Origin: Burkholderiaceae bacterium
Lineage (GTDB): Bacteria > Pseudomonadota > Gammaproteobacteria > Burkholderiales > Burkholderiaceae
Direction: 5' to 3'
Assembly (NCBI GenBank): GCA_025458735.1
Contig: JALORV010000130.1
Location: forward strand, 1-5,182
Length of the DNA: 5,182 nucleotides
The position numbers were made by a program, and so were the translations under genes. The notes under the pieces were generated by a model that saw nothing but the letters and a program-made list of their open reading frames with translations, was not told where the DNA came from and did no database searches. Of this stretch, positions 1-5,182 are shown one piece after another; positions within the stretch are counted from its first letter, which is position 1; each line of letters starts with the position of its first letter.

Positions 1-2
1 GC

Positions 3-188
<186 letters not shown>

Positions 189-254
189 CAGGCCGGGTGC
201 GCGAGGTCCTGCGGCCGGCCGAAGAGATCAATCCACCGTACTGACGAGATCCCG
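189..254. other. purB-cytochrome c' spacer
   Basis: This short spacer holds a perfect 10-bp palindrome, CGGCCGGCCG, at 212-221. GGCCGG at 191-196 can also pair with CCGGCC at 215-220 across an 18-nt loop. No T-run follows, so it is not a classical intrinsic terminator. I see no convincing sigma-70 promoter and no full FNR-type dyad; only an ATCAA half-site lies at 227-231. Whether cytochrome c' has its own promoter here or is read through from purB cannot be decided from the sequence. Confidence 0.4.
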
Positions 255-701
255 ATGCAAAGATTCGTTCTGCCGCTCGCTGTCCTGCTTGCCGGGCTCG
301 CACCCGCCCATGCACAGTTCTCCCGCCCGGAACGGGCCGTCGACTATCGTCAGGCCGCCTTCACGCTGATGAACAACCACATGGGCCGCATCTCGCAAAC
401 CGTCCAGGGCAAGACGCCCTACGACAAGGACGCGGTGCTGCGAAGTGCAGAGATCGTCGAGATCGTCGGGCGACTGCCCTTCGAGGCGTTCGGGCCCGGC
501 ACCGATCTGCTGGAGTCCAAGGCGAAGCCGGCGATCTGGAAGGAAGAGGCCAGGTTCAAGCAGCTGGCCGCGGACATGCAGGCCGAGACCGTCAAGCTGA
601 CGGCCGCCGCGAAGTCCGGCAGTCTCGACAACGTGCGCAACCAGTTCCGCGCCACGGCCAAGAGCTGCGACTCCTGCCACGATCTGTATCGCGAGAAGTG
701 A
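255..701 (+). CDS. cycP: Cytochrome c' (class II c-type cytochrome), exported
   Basis: This 148-residue precursor has a Sec signal peptide: MQR, a hydrophobic core at residues 4-17, and a predicted cut after AHA (A20), leaving a mature protein that starts QFSRPE. The C-terminal haem site is CDSCH at 138-142 (two thioether cysteines, C138 and C141, and proximal ligand H142). R146, four residues after the His, matches the conserved proximal Arg. The rest is consistent with the periplasmic four-helix bundle of the family, and the length is normal. Members bind NO and CO at a five-coordinate haem, and several protect against nitrosative stress. The mature N-terminus aligns without gaps to what I recall of the Alcaligenes xylosoxidans protein (YRQSALTLM there, YRQAAFTLM here), so the distal position 16 is Phe rather than Leu. 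The ATG at 255 is chosen because it gives the complete signal peptide; its ribosome site is weak (GAG at 246-248). The symbol is by family analogy. Confidence 0.93.
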   Translation: MQRFVLPLAVLLAGLAPAHAQFSRPERAVDYRQAAFTLMNNHMGRISQTVQGKTPYDKDAVLRSAEIVEIVGRLPFEAFGPGTDLLESKAKPAIWKEEARFKQLAADMQAETVKLTAAAKSGSLDNVRNQFRATAKSCDSCHDLYREK

Positions 702-775
702 GCGCGGCAACGGCGCGTCGCGACTGCTTGCCGCGGGACTGAACGGGCATCACGCGCAGGCCCGTCAGGCGAGCC
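702..775. terminator. Convergent intergenic region with two hairpins
   Basis: The gap separates the ends of cytochrome c' (+) and the b561-like gene (-). Hairpin 1 pairs CGCGGCAA (703-710) with TTGCCGCG (728-735), a perfect 8-bp stem with a 17-nt loop. Hairpin 2 pairs ACGGGC (743-748) with GCCCGT (760-765) and extends through CTG (739-741) and CAG (766-768) past a bulged A, giving 9 bp with an 11-nt loop. Neither has a T-run on either strand, so factor-independent termination is unproven. They could instead be 3' end-protecting structures for both transcripts. Confidence 0.4.
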
Positions 776-1267
776 CTAAAGCGTGACGAGGTAACCCGCC
801 AGCGCCGCCGACAGCGCCAGCAGCAGCAATGCCCGCAGCCGTGTCGGCGTGTCATCGGCGGCCGCTTCGAAACGTGCCCATGGTCCCTCGGTGAAGTCGC
901 CGTCCGAAGCAAACAGTCCCGAGACGACCTGCACGCCGGTGGCAGCGAGCAGGGCATAGACCGACAGGGCGCCGAGCGGATTGTGGCCGGCCGTCCGGTG
1001 CGGAGCCTGCAGATACTCGCGCGCAAGACGCCACGAGGGCGGGAAACTGGCGAAGCGGGCGTAGCGGTCACCGGCAAAGCCCCACAGAAGCCGGAACAGC
1101 AGCAGGGCGAGAATTGCGTAACCGCAGCGGAAGTGCCACTCCAGCCAGGGCTGGCCGCCAAATTGCCCGCTCAGCCAGGACGCCGTGACCAGTGCCGCAA
1201 GCGACCAGTGAAACAGGCGCGTCGGCAGGTCCCAGACGCGGGTGCGCCGTGCGGCGGAGGTCGGCAC
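776..1267 (-). CDS. Cytochrome b561-like membrane protein, TM4 histidines absent
   Basis: This 163-residue protein belongs to the prokaryotic cytochrome b561 / Ni-Fe hydrogenase b-subunit type. It shows VWDLPTRLFHW (11-21) entering helix 1, WLEWHFRCGY (41-50) entering helix 2, LLWGFAGDRYARFASF (60-75), GHNPLG (94-99) before helix 3, and GLFASDGDFTEGP (117-129). Helices lie at about 21-37, 46-64, 99-119 and 144-162. H20 and H45 match haem ligands of helices 1 and 2. The helix 4 ligands (H137 and H151 in E. coli CybB, 14 apart) are missing: R145 and Y159, also 14 apart, stand there, and the protein stops about 15-20 residues early, without the usual polar tail. The start is GTG at 1267-1265, one base after the secF stop, so translation is probably coupled to secF. 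No other frame restores the missing helix or tail. It may be a degenerate or non-haem family member. It is encoded opposite cytochrome c', and b561-type proteins often accompany such cytochromes. Confidence 0.8.
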   Translation of the reverse strand: MPTSAARRTRVWDLPTRLFHWSLAALVTASWLSGQFGGQPWLEWHFRCGYAILALLLFRLLWGFAGDRYARFASFPPSWRLAREYLQAPHRTAGHNPLGALSVYALLAATGVQVVSGLFASDGDFTEGPWARFEAAADDTPTRLRALLLLALSAALAGYLVTL

Positions 1268-1268
1268 G

Positions 1269-2204
1269 CTACGGAACGAGCTGCTGCTCCTCGTCCTTCT
1301 TCACCGGCTTGACGAGGTCCTCGCGCTTGACGCCGAGGTACATGGCGATCGCCGCGGCGACGAACACCGACGAGTAGATGCCGAAGATGATCCCGATGGT
1401 GAGCGCCAGCGCGAAGTAGTGCAGCGCCGGGCCGCCGAAGAAGTACATCGCCAGCGTCATGCACAGCGTCGAGCCGTGCGTGATGATGGTGCGCGAGATC
1501 GTTGCGGTGATGGCGCTGTCGATCACCTCGACCGTGGACATCTTGCGGAATTTCTTGAAGTGCTCGCGCACGCGGTCGAAGATGATGACCGACTCGTTGA
1601 CCGAGTAACCCAGCACCGCCAGCACGGCCGCCAGCACCGGCAGCGAGAACTCCCAGCGGAAAATGGCGAACATGCCGATCACGAGCACCACGTCGTGCAG
1701 GTTGGCGACGATCGCCGCCACCGAGAACTTCCACTCGAAGCGGAAGGCGAGGTAGATCATGATGCCGATCACGACCATCAGCAGGGCGAGGATGCCGTCG
1801 TGGGCAAGCTCCTCGCCCACCGCGGGGCCGACGAACTCCACGCGCCGCAGCTCGACGCCGGCGTCCTGTCCCTTGAGCGTCTGCATCACGCGCTCGGCCT
1901 GCTGCCCGGAGGTGTAGCCCTGCTCGATCGGCAGACGGATCAGCACGTCGCGCGAAGTGCCGAAGTTCTGCACCTGGAACTCGCCCCAGCCCTTCTGCTC
2001 GATGGCGCCGCGGATCTGCTCGAGGTTGGCCGCCTGCGGATAGCTCACCTCCATCACGGTGCCGCCGGTGAACTCGACCGACAGGTTCAGGCCGCGCGTG
2101 ACCAGGAAGAACACGGCGATACCGAAGGAAATGAAGCTGATCGCGTTCAGGATCAGCGAGTAGCGCATGAAGGGAATCGTGCGCTTGATGCGGAAGAACT
2201 CCAT
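1269..2204 (-). CDS. secF: Protein translocase subunit SecF
   Basis: This 311-residue inner-membrane protein (E. coli has 323) works with SecD to draw exported proteins through SecYEG using the proton motive force. Helix 1 is at about 15-35, followed by VEFTGGT (43-49). A periplasmic domain occupies about 50-125 and ends FVGPAVGEEL (124-133). Five more helices follow, with VANLHDV (167-173), GYSVNESVIIFDRVRE (199-214), SRTIITHGST (237-246) and the final GIIFGIYSSVFVA (271-283). R238 corresponds to the functional Arg of helix 5 in the Thermus SecDF structure; E204 occupies the place of the usual Asp (NDS/NDT in many bacteria). The ATG at 2204 is supported by GGAG at 2214-2211 with a 6-nt gap. 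It starts 27 nt after the secD stop and ends one base before the b561-like gene, so these are almost certainly co-transcribed. Confidence 0.98.
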   Translation of the reverse strand: MEFFRIKRTIPFMRYSLILNAISFISFGIAVFFLVTRGLNLSVEFTGGTVMEVSYPQAANLEQIRGAIEQKGWGEFQVQNFGTSRDVLIRLPIEQGYTSGQQAERVMQTLKGQDAGVELRRVEFVGPAVGEELAHDGILALLMVVIGIMIYLAFRFEWKFSVAAIVANLHDVVLVIGMFAIFRWEFSLPVLAAVLAVLGYSVNESVIIFDRVREHFKKFRKMSTVEVIDSAITATISRTIITHGSTLCMTLAMYFFGGPALHYFALALTIGIIFGIYSSVFVAAAIAMYLGVKREDLVKPVKKDEEQQLVP

Positions 2205-2231
2205 GGGGTGCTCCGATCCGGTCCGTTTCCG

Positions 2232-4103
2232 TTACTTGGCTGCCGTCGCCGCGCCGGGGCGCCATACCTGGCCGATCGAGATCGACTGCAGCTTGCGGCG
2301 CGTCCCGTACACGAGATTGACGATCGCCCGCGACACGAACACGGCCGAGAAGATCGACGTCAGGATGCCCAGGCAGTGCACGACGGCGAAGCCGCGCACC
2401 GGGCCCGAGCCGAACACCAGCAGCGCCACGCCTGCGATCAGCGTCGTCACGTTGGAGTCCAGGATGGTCGCAAAGGCCTTTTCGTAGCCCTCGCTGATGG
2501 CCTGCTGCGGGGTGCGCCCGTTGCGCAGTTCCTCACGCACCCGCTCGTTGATCAGAACGTTGGCGTCGATGGCCATGCCGAGCGTCAGCGCGATCGCCGC
2601 AATGCCGGGCAGCGTGAGCGTGGCCTGCAGCAGCGAGAGCAGCGCGATCAGCAGCATCACGTTGACCGATAGCGAGACGACCGAGACGAGGCCGAACACC
2701 CGGTAGTAGGCGATCATGAATACGGCGATCGCGGCAAAGCCGATCAGGGTCGAGCGGAAGCCGCGCTCGATGTTCTCGCGGCCGAGGCTGGGGCCGATCG
2801 TGCGCTCCTCGATGATCTCCATCGGCGCGGCCAGCGACCCCGAGCGGATCAGCAGCGCCATGTCGGTCGTTTCCTGCACCGTGAAGTTGCCGGTGATCTG
2901 GAACTGGTTGCCGAACTCGCCCTGGATGCGTGCGACCGAGATCGCCTCGCCCTTGCCCTTCTCGTAGAGGACGATCGCCATCAGCTTGCCGATGTTGTCG
3001 CGCGTCACCGCCCGCATCGCGCGGCCGCCGGCCTCGTCGAGCCGCACCGACACCGCAGGGCGCTGCGTCTGGCTGTCGAGGGTGGCGGCGGCGTTGTTGA
3101 GCTGGTTGCCGGTGACGACCACCTCGCGCTTGAGGGCCACCGGGGCGACGGTGCCGTCGGCGCGGCGCTCCGGTACCGTCAGCGCACCGGATCCGCCGGC
3201 GGCCATCGCTTCCTGGTCGACCAGGCGGATCTCCAGCGTTGCCGTGCGGCCCAGCAGCGACTTGGCGCGCGCCACGTCCTGCACGCCCGGCAGCTGCACC
3301 ACGATGCGGTCGGCACCCTGTTGCTGGATCACCGGCTCGGCCACGCCGAGTTCGTTGACCCGGTTGTGCAGCGTGGTGATGTTCTGCTTCAGCGCGCTGT
3401 CCTGGATCGCCCGCTGCGCTGCCGGCGACAGCGTCGCCAGCAGCCGGAACTCGGGGTCGGCGCCTTCCTCGCGCAGCGTGAGCTCGGCGATCTGGCCGCG
3501 GATCAGGTCTTCTGCCTTCGCGCGGGTCTCGGCATCGCGAAAGCGCACCTCGATTTCGGTGGCCGACTTGCTGATCCCCGCGTGGCGGATGTTCTTCTCG
3601 CGCAGCAGAGTGCGGATGTCGGAGCTGAAGGTCTCAAGCCGCTTGTCGACGGCCGCGCGCATGTCCACCTGCAGCAGGAAATGCACGCCGCCGCGCAGGT
3701 CGAGCCCGAGGTACATCGGCAGTGCGTGCAGCGACTTGAGCCAGGTGGGCGTGTTCGATATCAGGTTGAGCGCGACCACATAGGCCGGATCGTCCGGATT
3801 GGGGTTCAGCGCCCGCTGGATCGCGTCCTTGGCCTGCAGCTGTGCGTCGGTGTCGCGGAAGCGCGCGCGGATCGTGGCGTTGAGGCCGGCCGTGTCGAAG
3901 AACACGCCGTTGGCTTCGAGCCTGGCATCGCGCAGGATGCCTTCGATGCGCGACAACAGCGGCGCGTCCACCTTGACGGTCGGTTTGCCCGAGGAGATCT
4001 GCACCGCGGGAGATTCGCCGAAGAAGTTCGGCGCGGTGTAAAGCGCCCCGAGCAGCAGCGCGACCGCGATGACGAGGTACTTCCAGAGGGGGTAGCGATT
4101 CAT
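2232..4103 (-). CDS. secD: Protein translocase subunit SecD
   Basis: This 623-residue inner-membrane protein (E. coli has 615) is the large partner of SecF. Helix 1 is at about 8-26, then a long periplasmic part. Its P1 landmarks are LGLDLRGGVHFLLQVD (132-147), NRVNELGVAEPVIQQQG (247-263) and RIVVQLPGVQD (266-276), and a head region precedes LLIRSGSLAAP (417-427) and ERTIGPSLG (433-441). Five helices follow from about 451 to 597, including ALTLGMAIDANVLINERVRE (505-524), with D513 equivalent to the proton-relay Asp (E. coli D519), and FGSGPVRGFAV (564-574). No domain is missing or broken. Residues 298-325, rich in Ala/Gly/Pro, look like a variable loop. The ATG at 4103 gives the expected MNRYPLWKY start; its ribosome site is weak (GAG, about 10 nt away). 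A 145-bp spacer separates it from yajC. Confidence 0.98.
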   Translation of the reverse strand: MNRYPLWKYLVIAVALLLGALYTAPNFFGESPAVQISSGKPTVKVDAPLLSRIEGILRDARLEANGVFFDTAGLNATIRARFRDTDAQLQAKDAIQRALNPNPDDPAYVVALNLISNTPTWLKSLHALPMYLGLDLRGGVHFLLQVDMRAAVDKRLETFSSDIRTLLREKNIRHAGISKSATEIEVRFRDAETRAKAEDLIRGQIAELTLREEGADPEFRLLATLSPAAQRAIQDSALKQNITTLHNRVNELGVAEPVIQQQGADRIVVQLPGVQDVARAKSLLGRTATLEIRLVDQEAMAAGGSGALTVPERRADGTVAPVALKREVVVTGNQLNNAAATLDSQTQRPAVSVRLDEAGGRAMRAVTRDNIGKLMAIVLYEKGKGEAISVARIQGEFGNQFQITGNFTVQETTDMALLIRSGSLAAPMEIIEERTIGPSLGRENIERGFRSTLIGFAAIAVFMIAYYRVFGLVSVVSLSVNVMLLIALLSLLQATLTLPGIAAIALTLGMAIDANVLINERVREELRNGRTPQQAISEGYEKAFATILDSNVTTLIAGVALLVFGSGPVRGFAVVHCLGILTSIFSAVFVSRAIVNLVYGTRRKLQSISIGQVWRPGAATAAK

Positions 4104-4248
4104 GTGATTCGCGCTCGGGTGAATGCCGCCGCGGCAGTTGCGCGGATGCTGCGCGGCCTGGCGGGTGGACCGGCAGTCCGACCGGCCCGGCGCAGGCGCG
4201 GAGCCCGGACGGCTCCGGCGAGTGCCTGCACCCGGCGGTCGCGTTGGA
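4104..4248 (-). other. yajC-secD spacer with an internal hairpin
   Basis: This is unusually long for the gap between yajC and secD and very GC-rich. It holds a perfect inverted repeat, CGGAGCC (4199-4205) and GGCTCCG (4211-4217), with a 5-nt loop, 32-50 bases past the yajC stop. No T-run follows, so I read it as a possible attenuation or mRNA-processing structure between the two genes and not as the operon end. Long reading frames that cross this stretch are compositional shadows. Confidence 0.45.
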
Positions 4249-4596
4249 TCAGATCGACTTGACGGTGCCCTTGGGCAGCAGCGTCTGCACGGCAGCCCGC
4301 TGCATCGACAGCTGCACCGGCTGGCCGCTGACCGAAGCCACCTGCAGCGTGATGTACTGGTCTGCGATATCGGTGATCTTGCCGACGATGCCGCCGGCGG
4401 TCACCACCTCGTCGCCCTTGTTCAGCGCGTCGACCATCGCCTTGTGCTCCTTCTGCCGCTTGACCTGCGGCCGGATCAGCAGGAAGTAGAAGACGATGAA
4501 AATGAGGACCATGAAGCCGATCGACATCAGTGACGACTCGGCGCCCGGCTGCGCGGCGGGCGCGGTCTGGGCGTAGGCATTGGCAATGAAGAACAT
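4249..4596 (-). CDS. yajC: Preprotein translocase accessory subunit YajC
   Basis: This 115-residue single-span inner-membrane protein (E. coli has 110) associates with SecDF and the SecYEG-YidC holotranslocon. The N-terminus MFFIANAYAQ and the Ala/Pro/Gln-rich segment to residue 20 face the periplasm. One helix covers about 23-41. The family signature follows: YFLLIRPQVKRQKEHKAM (37-54), then LNKGDEVVTAGGIVGKI (58-74), which begins the small cytoplasmic beta-rich domain. The start at 4596 is supported by GGGGAA at 4606-4601, four bases before the ATG. It is the first gene of the yajC-secD-secF block. Many proteobacteria have queA and tgt directly upstream; here no coding sequence is seen for the 586 bp to the window edge. 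Confidence 0.97.
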   Translation of the reverse strand: MFFIANAYAQTAPAAQPGAESSLMSIGFMVLIFIVFYFLLIRPQVKRQKEHKAMVDALNKGDEVVTAGGIVGKITDIADQYITLQVASVSGQPVQLSMQRAAVQTLLPKGTVKSI

Positions 4597-4664
4597 CGGA
4601 TTCCCCGCGGGAAAGAGTGGATGCCGACCGCTCGCGCCGGACGCAATAGCGGTGAAACCGGCGG

Positions 4665-4692
4665 ATTATAGGGCGGCGGGCGAGAGTGTTGC
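4665..4692 (-). promoter_or_regulatory. Predicted sigma-70 promoter of yajC-secD-secF
   Basis: The - strand carries a perfect TATAAT at 4670-4665. A 16-nt spacer separates it from a weak -35 candidate, GCAACA (4692-4687), which matches only the last three bases of TTGACA. Transcription would start near 4658, leaving a leader of about 60 nt before the yajC ATG. CGCCGG (4635-4640) and CCGGCG (4658-4663) can pair across the first part of that leader. In such a GC-rich setting a chance TATAAT is uncommon, and its place just ahead of yajC supports the call. Confidence 0.6.
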
Positions 4693-4716
4693 TGCGGTGC
4701 GGCGCGTGCGGGCTTA

Positions 4717-4750
4717 TTGCCGCTGCACGTGCTGACTTTCTTGCCGCTGC
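4717..4750 (+). repeat. Short direct repeat TTGCCGCTGC
   Basis: TTGCCGCTGC occurs at 4717-4726 and again at 4741-4750, a 24-bp period, with similar flanks (CTTATTGCC and CTTTCTTGCC). It lies just upstream of the yajC promoter and at the edge of the larger repeat-like segment. It may be part of that element or a local duplication; no regulator can be named. Confidence 0.5.
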
Positions 4751-4800
4751 GCGACCGATTGGTTCTTTCTTCCTCGACCGACCGCTCACGGCGCGGGGCC

Positions 4801-4834
4801 GGTAACTCTCTTTGCTTCGCCAAAGAAAGTCACC
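4801..4834. repeat. Imperfect inverted repeat in the extragenic element
   Basis: GGTAACTCTCTTTG (4801-4814) pairs with CAAAGAAAGTCACC (4821-4834) at 12 of 14 positions around the loop CTTCGC. CCAAAGAAAG is also repeated directly at 4820-4829 and 4833-4842. It is A/T-richer than its surroundings. From memory, this AAAGAAAG dyad is the most recognisable part of a repeat scattered between genes in many beta- and some gammaproteobacteria. Confidence 0.75.
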
Positions 4835-5020
4835 AAAGAAAGGCGACCGCACGGGGCCGGCCTGCGCTATCGCTCCGGCTTCCCTTGCGCTGCGGGTCAT
4901 CAGCGGGCCGTGCGCGAAACTCGCCCGATCGCAGCTACGCCGCGCCACGGGCTCAGACACGCGCCCGGCACATCCCCGCTGCTGCCCCGCACCGCGGCGG
5001 CGTCCCCCAGCGGACCAAGA

Positions 5021-5044
5021 GCGTCGGCCTGCGAAGACCGACGC
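5021..5044. repeat. Perfect 7-bp inverted repeat
   Basis: GCGTCGG (5021-5027) and CCGACGC (5038-5044) form a perfect stem with a 10-nt loop (CCTGCGAAGA). It has no adjacent T-run and lies inside the non-coding repeat-like segment, so it is unlikely to be a terminator. Confidence 0.65.
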
Positions 5045-5135
5045 CGCAAAGCGCAGAGCTGCGGTGCATCTAGCCGAGGGTGGTGTCACTGCCCTCGAAG
5101 GCGCCGCGCAGCGCAGGGGGCGCGGGAGGGGTTGA

Positions 5136-5180
5136 GGGCCTGCCTGTCTGAGCGCCCGCAGGGCGCGAGTTTGCAGGCCC
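5136..5180. repeat. Nested inverted repeat at window edge
   Basis: An outer perfect 8-bp pair, GGGCCTGC (5136-5143) and GCAGGCCC (5173-5180), encloses an inner perfect 6-bp pair, GCGCCC (5152-5157) and GGGCGC (5161-5166), with a GCA loop. The two unpaired arms are 8 and 6 nt. This gives a cruciform-like or two-tier hairpin near one end of the visible repeat segment; what follows is not in the window. Confidence 0.7.
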
Positions 5181-5182
5181 GC

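Larger units (their letters stand above)
4801..5182. repeat. Probable dispersed extragenic repeat element, cut by window edge
   Basis: No frame here looks like a real protein: the open frames on both strands have Arg/Ala/Ser/Pro-rich, unstructured translations. The segment carries a series of dyads: 4801-4834; CGCACGG/CCGTGCG at 4848-4854 and 4908-4914; GCGTCGG/CCGACGC at 5021-5027 and 5038-5044; and a nested pair at 5136-5180. Pieces such as the AAAGAAAG dyad and the GCGTCGG ... CCGACGC block followed by CGCAAAGCGC match my memory of multicopy intergenic sequence in betaproteobacteria, often misannotated as short hypothetical proteins. The left edge is uncertain (perhaps near 4730) and the right edge lies outside the window. 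I see no transposase and no identifiable target-site duplication. Confidence 0.6.

Noticed and set aside
228..710. 160-codon - strand frame opposite cytochrome c'
   Set aside because: It is antisense to a clear signal peptide plus CxxCH protein and has no recognisable features.
776..880. Possible frameshift truncating the b561-like gene
   Set aside because: I read the other two - strand frames here; neither supplies the LH...H helix 4 or the polar C-terminal tail, so one indel would not rebuild the family ending.
1171..2265. 364-codon - strand frame overlapping secF
   Set aside because: It is an out-of-frame shadow of SecF and SecD; the Arg/His/Gly-rich translation has no membrane helices or family signature.
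1242..2672. 476-codon open frame on the + strand across secF and the end of secD
   Set aside because: It lies antisense to strongly recognised SecF and SecD; its translation is an Asp/Arg/His/Gln-rich run without domains, as expected opposite GC-biased codons.
3321..4262. 313-codon open frame on the + strand over secD and the yajC-secD spacer
   Set aside because: It is antisense to SecD with shadow composition and no recognisable motif.
4100..5089. 329-codon - strand frame spanning the repeat, yajC and the spacer
   Set aside because: It overlaps YajC out of frame and otherwise runs through the inverted-repeat segment; the Arg/Ala-rich text is typical of spurious proteins called in such repeats.
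4717..5135. Two overlapping + strand frames (118 and 107 codons) in the region right of yajC
   Set aside because: They share the same DNA in different frames, with low-complexity Arg/Ala/Pro/Ser content, no ribosome site of note and dyads throughout; best explained as extragenic repeat.
4681..5182. CRISPR array or insertion sequence
   Set aside because: Repeats are few, unequal and dyad-like with no regular spacers; there is no transposase frame and no flanking target duplication visible.

Overview
The window looks like ordinary chromosome from a high-GC betaproteobacterium, most likely Rhodocyclales (Azoarcus/Thauera-like) or Burkholderiales. The reasons are the strong G/C third-position bias, the SecF variant motif GYSVNES, a cytochrome c' whose mature N-terminus resembles the Alcaligenes/Achromobacter protein, and an extragenic repeat of a kind I remember from betaproteobacterial genomes. 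The assignment rests on recalled family sequences, not on a search.

Layout, left to right. On the + strand, positions 3-188 hold the last 61 codons of purB (adenylosuccinate lyase). After 66 bp comes a complete exported cytochrome c' (255-701). A 74-bp convergent gap with two hairpins (702-775) separates it from a - strand block read from right to left: yajC (4596-4249), secD (4103-2232), secF (2204-1269) and a small b-type cytochrome protein (1267-776). The cytochrome gene begins one base after the secF stop. A perfect TATAAT -10 box lies 68 bp upstream of the yajC ATG. The rest of the right side (about 4700-5182) has no credible gene. It holds a GC-rich, inverted-repeat-rich segment that I interpret as one copy of a dispersed extragenic repeat; it runs off the window edge.

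How the genes work together. YajC, SecD and SecF form the accessory complex of the Sec translocon, which uses the proton motive force to finish protein export. Cytochrome c' is a periplasmic haem protein made through Sec export. The b561-like membrane protein encoded opposite it may be a redox partner by family precedent, but here both histidines of its fourth helix are replaced and its C-terminus is short, so normal haem binding is doubtful.

No clearly new multi-gene system is present. The items most worth a second look are the histidine-less b561-like protein coupled to secF, the phenylalanine at the distal haem position of cytochrome c', and the structured extragenic repeat upstream of yajC, where many proteobacteria carry tgt.
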